Shown: piece by piece, positions 60,757-64,000 of the stretch
Layout of the letters: the number at the start of each line of letters is the position of its first letter
How positions within the stretch are numbered: position 1 is the first letter of the stretch
From: Planktophila sp965267775
Lineage (GTDB): Bacteria > Actinomycetota > Actinomycetes > Nanopelagicales > Nanopelagicaceae
Direction: 5' to 3'
Assembly (NCBI GenBank): GCA_965267775.1
Contig: OZ254140.1
Span: 1,432,324-1,496,323 of the forward strand
Length of the DNA: 64,000 bases
Notes under the pieces: generated by a model
What the model was told of the DNA's origin: nothing
Database searches by the model: none
What the model saw: only the letters and a program-made list of their open reading frames with translations
Program-made: the position numbers and the translations under genes

Positions 60757-61353
60757 TTACTGCGGTTGGACCTTCGGGAGCTTCTTTAGTTCAACTACAC
60801 GGCCCAGGCCGATACCTTCAAGGGTAATTTCATGCAAGATTGAGCCTGGAACTGCCTCCATCTCCTTGGCGGCAGACTCCCCCTTCATTGCAAGGAGGGA
60901 TCCATTCAACTTGAGCATATGCCAGCTCATCTTCTTTAACTTATCGAGGGCAGCTACTGCGCGAGCGGTGACGTAATCAGCGCTCTTCTTTACATCTTGG
61001 GCGCGGCCACGGATCACCTGGATCTCGGTGCCCTCTGTAGCCTCTTTGAGGAACTCCACACGTCGTTCAAGGGGCTCAATGAGCGTGACCTTGAGATCTG
61101 GACGGGCTAGAGCGATAACAATTCCAGGTAGACCTGCCCCTGAACCGATATCAAAGAGGGATGCTCCTTGAGGTAGTAATTGGCAGACAAAGAGGGAGTT
61201 GAGGATATGGCGCTCCCAAATTCGATCGCCTTCACGGGGGCCGATGAGGCCACGCTCAATACCGGGACCTTTTAGGAAATCGGCGTAGGCGCGGATGGCC
61301 CCCTCTTTTTCAGGAAAGTGGCGGGCGATCAGCTCATCGAGCGTTGGTTCCAC
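60757..61353 (-). CDS. rsmG: 16S rRNA (guanine527-N7)-methyltransferase
   Basis: A 198-residue SAM-dependent methyltransferase of the GidB family modifying G527 (loop of streptomycin relevance). The SAM motif FDIGSGAGLPGIVIA and the RAVAALDKL segment are typical. The GTG start at 61353 lies within a second parS-like site. It sits between parA and jag as usual. Confidence 0.94.
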   Translation of the reverse strand: MEPTLDELIARHFPEKEGAIRAYADFLKGPGIERGLIGPREGDRIWERHILNSLFVCQLLPQGASLFDIGSGAGLPGIVIALARPDLKVTLIEPLERRVEFLKEATEGTEIQVIRGRAQDVKKSADYVTARAVAALDKLKKMSWHMLKLNGSLLAMKGESAAKEMEAVPGSILHEITLEGIGLGRVVELKKLPKVQPQ

Positions 61354-61361
61354 GTGAAACC
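61346..61361. promoter_or_regulatory. Second parS-like site at rsmG start
   Basis: GGTTCCACGTGAAACC matches 13 of 16 bases of the parS consensus and keeps the central CACGTG core. It spans the GTG start codon of rsmG, 642 bp from the first site. Confidence 0.65.
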
Positions 61362-61368
61362 AGACCTA

Positions 61369-61911
61369 TTAGGAAGGGAAGATAACGACGAAACGGCGTG
61401 GATCTTCGCCCTCAGACTCTGAGGTGAGGCCCATATCCTGGATTGTGTCGTGGATGATCTTGCGCTCAAAGGCGTTCATTGGGTCGAGTTTGATCTCTTT
61501 ACCTGTTGTCTTAGCCTCTTCGCCGAGCTTCTTTGCAAGAGCGGTCAGCTCCTTGCGGCGGTTGGCGCGGAAGTTCTCGATATCGAGCATGAGGCGGCTA
61601 CGGTCACCTGAAGAGGTCTGAACAGCGAGGCGTGTGAGCTCCTGTAGAGCGTCGAGGACCTCTCCATCCTTACCGACGAGGTGGTTGAGCTTGCCACCGA
61701 CGATAGCTAGCGATGCGCGACCATTTTCAACATCGATATCGATATCTCCATCGAGATCTGCGATATCAAGGAGCGCCTCGAGGTAATCGGCTGCGATATC
61801 GCCTTCTTCCTCAAGCTTTGCTACCGTCTTAGGAGCCTTCTTTGTTGGCTCTCCTGAAACTTCTACTGTCTCTGCTACAACTTCTGTTGACTCTGGCATT
61901 TCGTTCTCCAT
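61369..61911 (-). CDS. jag: Jag/KhpB family RNA-binding protein
   Basis: A 180-residue protein with an acidic N-terminus, a KH domain (about 55-115, VGKDGEVLDALQELTR) and a C-terminal R3H domain (about 118-178, NAFERKIIHDTIQD). It lacks the Jag_N domain of Firmicutes. It probably binds RNA and affects envelope growth. Start ATG 61911 or ATG 61899; the latter has GGAG five bases upstream. Confidence 0.92.
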   Translation of the reverse strand: MENEMPESTEVVAETVEVSGEPTKKAPKTVAKLEEEGDIAADYLEALLDIADLDGDIDIDVENGRASLAIVGGKLNHLVGKDGEVLDALQELTRLAVQTSSGDRSRLMLDIENFRANRRKELTALAKKLGEEAKTTGKEIKLDPMNAFERKIIHDTIQDMGLTSESEGEDPRRFVVIFPS

Positions 61912-61965
61912 TTGTTGGGTGAATTATATGTTTTTATGCGTTATTGATAGTAAATGTCTGATTTG

Positions 61966-62874
61966 TTACTTCTTCTTCTTTTTAGCCTTCTTTGGCTGTT
62001 GGCGCTGGCCTTCGACCTTTGGCGCCTCAACTGGAGATATGCCTTCTGGGTCAATCTCCTTGCCTTCAAGCTTCGCCTTGTGGGCGCGCTTTCGCTGGAG
62101 CTCTTCATAGGCAGGTGATCCTGGCGTTGGGTTTCGTTTAATGACATAGAACTGCTGACCCCATGTCCAGAGGTTTGTTGTCGACCAGTAGATCAAAACA
62201 CCGACTGGGAAGTTCACACCTGAGATTGCAAAGATAAGTGGGAATACATAAAGCATGATCTTCTGTTGTTGCAACATCATATTGTTGCTTGCATCCATCT
62301 TTGGCATGCCCTTTGTCATCAACTGTTTCTGAGTTGTAAATGTTGTTGCTGACATAAGAAGGATAAGAATCACTGTAACAATCTTTACAGTTAACTTATC
62401 TGAACCTAAGAAAGTCTCTGAGATTGGTGAACCAAAGAACTTCGCTTGTGCAGCTGAAGTTAAATATTCGCCCTTCATAAATCCATGTGGCTTGTTCTTT
62501 GCAATTCCATTTAGAACTGTAAAGAGTGCAAACATCACTGGAGCTTGCGCAAGAATTGGGAAACATGATGCAAGTGGGTTTGTCTTATGTTCCTTGTAAA
62601 TCTTCATCATCTCTTCAGATTGCTTCTGGCGATCATCTTTATATTTCGCCTGGATAGCTTTGATCTGAGGTTGCAGCGCTGTCATTGCGCGCTGACTCTT
62701 AATCTGCTTAACAAAGAGTGGAATCAAAATTGTGCGGATGAGCATCACAAGTCCCATGATTGAGAGAGACCATGTCACACCTGAATCAAAACCAAAAAGT
62801 GGCGAGAGCACTTTATGGAATCCGATCATGATTCCAGAGACGATGTTATAGAGCGGATTTAAGATAAAGCCCAT
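61966..62874 (-). CDS. yidC: Membrane protein insertase YidC
   Basis: A 302-residue insertase with five helices. The essential Arg lies in the first core helix (VMLIRTILIPL), followed by the cytosolic coiled coil QRAMTALQPQIKAIQAKY and the basic C-terminal tail (QQPKKAKKKKK) that docks ribosomes. It is without the large periplasmic domain of proteobacteria. The start overlaps the yidD stop (TAATG). Confidence 0.95.
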   Translation of the reverse strand: MGFILNPLYNIVSGIMIGFHKVLSPLFGFDSGVTWSLSIMGLVMLIRTILIPLFVKQIKSQRAMTALQPQIKAIQAKYKDDRQKQSEEMMKIYKEHKTNPLASCFPILAQAPVMFALFTVLNGIAKNKPHGFMKGEYLTSAAQAKFFGSPISETFLGSDKLTVKIVTVILILLMSATTFTTQKQLMTKGMPKMDASNNMMLQQQKIMLYVFPLIFAISGVNFPVGVLIYWSTTNLWTWGQQFYVIKRNPTPGSPAYEELQRKRAHKAKLEGKEIDPEGISPVEAPKVEGQRQQPKKAKKKKK

Positions 62875-63155
62875 TAGAGGACCCCTTCTGTTGTATTGCT
62901 TGAAACCATTGTGGAGCGCATATTTGCAAGGGCATCTGCGCTATCGAGTTCATAATCAACGTAATCAAGGCCGCCATTAGACCAAGGGTTACAACGCAGT
63001 AAACGCCAGCTCGCCATGAGTAGACCTTTCAATCCATAACGGTGGATTGCTGTCGCTGCATAATTTGAACAAGATGGGTAGTACTTACAACGCGGCTCGC
63101 GCATTGATGAGAAAACTTGGTATCCCTTAATAAGAAACTCTGCGATGCGCTTCAT
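62874..63155 (-). CDS. yidD: Membrane protein insertion efficiency factor YidD
   Basis: A 93-residue protein with the signature CKYYPSCSNYA and the later RLLRCNPWSNGGLDYV. It assists YidC. The ATG overlaps the rnpA stop (ATGA). Confidence 0.95.
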   Translation of the reverse strand: MKRIAEFLIKGYQVFSSMREPRCKYYPSCSNYAATAIHRYGLKGLLMASWRLLRCNPWSNGGLDYVDYELDSADALANMRSTMVSSNTTEGVL

Positions 63156-63511
63156 TGTGAATCCGCCAATCGTTTCGCCGCCTTATTAATAAGTCGTGTG
63201 GAAATTTCTCTGACCTCACGAGCAACATCTGTTGTTGCATCCTGCTTCAACCCACGGATAACAACCAGTGAGCCTTCTGGAAATTCTGAAAGTACTGGAG
63301 AGATTGCATGGCGAATCTGACGAGATACCCGGTGGCGGCGAACTGAGTTGCCGACACCCTTGCCGATGATTAGACCAGCGCGTGGGTGATCGGTTGAGGC
63401 AGGGTTAACGTATAAATATCCAACGAAATGTTCGGTGGTAACTCGAAGACCGCTCTTTGTTGTGCGAGCGAAATCTTGCGGTGAAGTTAAACGTGCAGAA
63501 AGTGGCAGCAC
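63152..63511 (-). CDS. rnpA: Ribonuclease P protein component
   Basis: A 119-residue basic protein that helps the RNase P RNA mature tRNA 5' ends. The signature basic helix is GVGNSVRRHRVSRQIRH. It starts at GTG 63511, 45 bp after rpmH, giving the N-terminus MLPLSARL common in the family. Confidence 0.94.
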   Translation of the reverse strand: MLPLSARLTSPQDFARTTKSGLRVTTEHFVGYLYVNPASTDHPRAGLIIGKGVGNSVRRHRVSRQIRHAISPVLSEFPEGSLVVIRGLKQDATTDVAREVREISTRLINKAAKRLADSQ

Positions 63512-63556
63512 GAGTACTAGATCCGGTTCAGCTCTACCTAGTCTTTAAGTGGTTGC

Positions 63557-63694
63557 TTACGCTGAAAGGCGTGAGCGACCCTTAGCGCGACGAGCTGAGA
63601 GAACTGCGCGTCCTGCGCGTGTAGCCATACGTGCACGGAAGCCATGCTTCTTGGCGCGGCGGCGTGTATTTGGCTGGTAGGTGCGCTTTGTCAT
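63557..63694 (-). CDS. rpmH: 50S ribosomal protein L34
   Basis: A 45-residue, very basic ribosomal protein (MTKRTYQPNTRRRAKKHG, then FRARMATRAGRAVLSARR). It starts at ATG 63694 with GGAG upstream and ends TAA 63557. It is the last gene before the replication-origin region. Confidence 0.97.
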   Translation of the reverse strand: MTKRTYQPNTRRRAKKHGFRARMATRAGRAVLSARRAKGRSRLSA

Positions 63695-64000
63695 GAGAAC
63701 TCCAAAATATAGAGAGGCTTATCTGCAGATAGGCCTCGTAGTCGATCAGGTCAGAAATACGGGGGAAGCGAGGGTGCAACGGTACGGGTGTGGATAGGTG
63801 ATGGTCAAACTCGCGGGATCGGGGTCAGGGGTGGTAAAGGTGTGGATAACTACTTGCTAATTCTCAGAAAAGGGTCTACTTTGCGGGTTCTCCACAGGTA
63901 TCCGTCGAAATGGGTCGGAAGTGAAGCCTCAAGGCGCACTTTAGACCACACCCTGTGGATAACTTTGTGGATATCTTAAATCCAGGTCTGGAGGGTCCTA
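63695..64000. other. Edge of oriC: rpmH-dnaA spacer with DnaA boxes
   Basis: A 306-bp gene-free region at the right edge. It has two exact DnaA boxes TGTGGATAA (63841-63849, 63954-63962) and one-mismatch boxes TGTGGATAG (63789-63797), TTCTCCACA (63888-63896, reverse orientation) and TGTGGATAT (63966-63974). The last two in direct orientation start 12 bp apart. The rpmH promoter must also lie here. dnaA is expected to the right. Confidence 0.8.

Noticed and set aside
1..64000. CRISPR arrays, insertion sequences, rRNA genes
   Set aside because: No spaced direct repeats, transposase frames or rRNA signatures were seen.

Overview
The window looks like the origin-proximal end of a chromosome from a small-genome, moderate-GC actinobacterium. 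The gene content and order match Actinobacteria: crgA-trpG-pknB-pstP; gyrB-gyrA followed by tRNA-Ile and tRNA-Ala; DUF5318-ponA-GT87-rpsF-ssb-rpsR-rplI-dnaB; and pcnA-nudix-DUF6049-murJ-trxB-trxA-cwlM-parB-parA-rsmG-jag-yidC-yidD-rnpA-rpmH. By eye the base composition is near balanced rather than GC-rich, and spacers are very short. This would fit a streamlined freshwater lineage such as Nanopelagicales, but that placement is inference; no search was run. The window stops just past rpmH among DnaA boxes, so dnaA is expected immediately to the right.

Layout. 1-5.2 kb: a leftward operon for a SipW-type signal peptidase and secreted TasA/camelysin-like proteins, next to a rightward signalling operon (receiver-only regulator, secreted protein, histidine kinase with a C-terminal Hpt-like domain, OmpR-type regulator). 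5.2-12.4 kb: guaB1, two small secreted/membrane ORFs, tRNA-Ser(GCT) and a 1633-residue surface protein ending in an OmpA-like domain. 12.4-18.4 kb: aminopeptidase P, a crcB pair, a small membrane protein and sdhCAB. 18.6-22.3 kb: tRNA-Ser(TGA), HAD phosphatase, serS, pheA, glycerophosphodiesterase. 22.4-25.6 kb: pstP, pknB, trpG, crgA. 25.7-33.5 kb: an EtfD-like iron-sulfur oxidoreductase, rhomboid, cyclophilin, tRNA-Ala, tRNA-Ile, gyrA, gyrB. 33.8-43.7 kb: a second two-component pair, htpX-lemA, dcd, a FadE5-like acyl-CoA dehydrogenase, an EamA transporter, dnaB, corA. 43.8-49.2 kb: rplI, rpsR, ssb, rpsF, a GT87-like protein, ponA, DUF5318. 49.2-58.9 kb: MFS, pcnA, nudix, DUF6049, murJ, trxB, trxA, cwlM, aminotransferase. 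58.9-64 kb: parB, parA, rsmG, jag, yidC, yidD, rnpA, rpmH and the edge of oriC.

Functional themes are replication and segregation (DnaA boxes, dnaB, gyrBA, ssb, parABS), envelope growth under Ser/Thr kinase control (pstP, pknB, crgA, ponA, murJ, a degenerate cwlM), respiration of succinate and probably acyl-CoA electrons, and extracellular structures. A pervasive regulatory pattern is a TANNNT box placed 6-7 nt before an ATG or GTG start, which predicts leaderless mRNAs; it also fixes several start codons. The most novel-looking parts are the SipW/TasA-like locus beside a phosphorelay, a cluster of DnaA-box-like sites between dnaB and corA, a crcB gene that seems to need a CTG start, and a CwlM homologue that has lost expected amidase residues.
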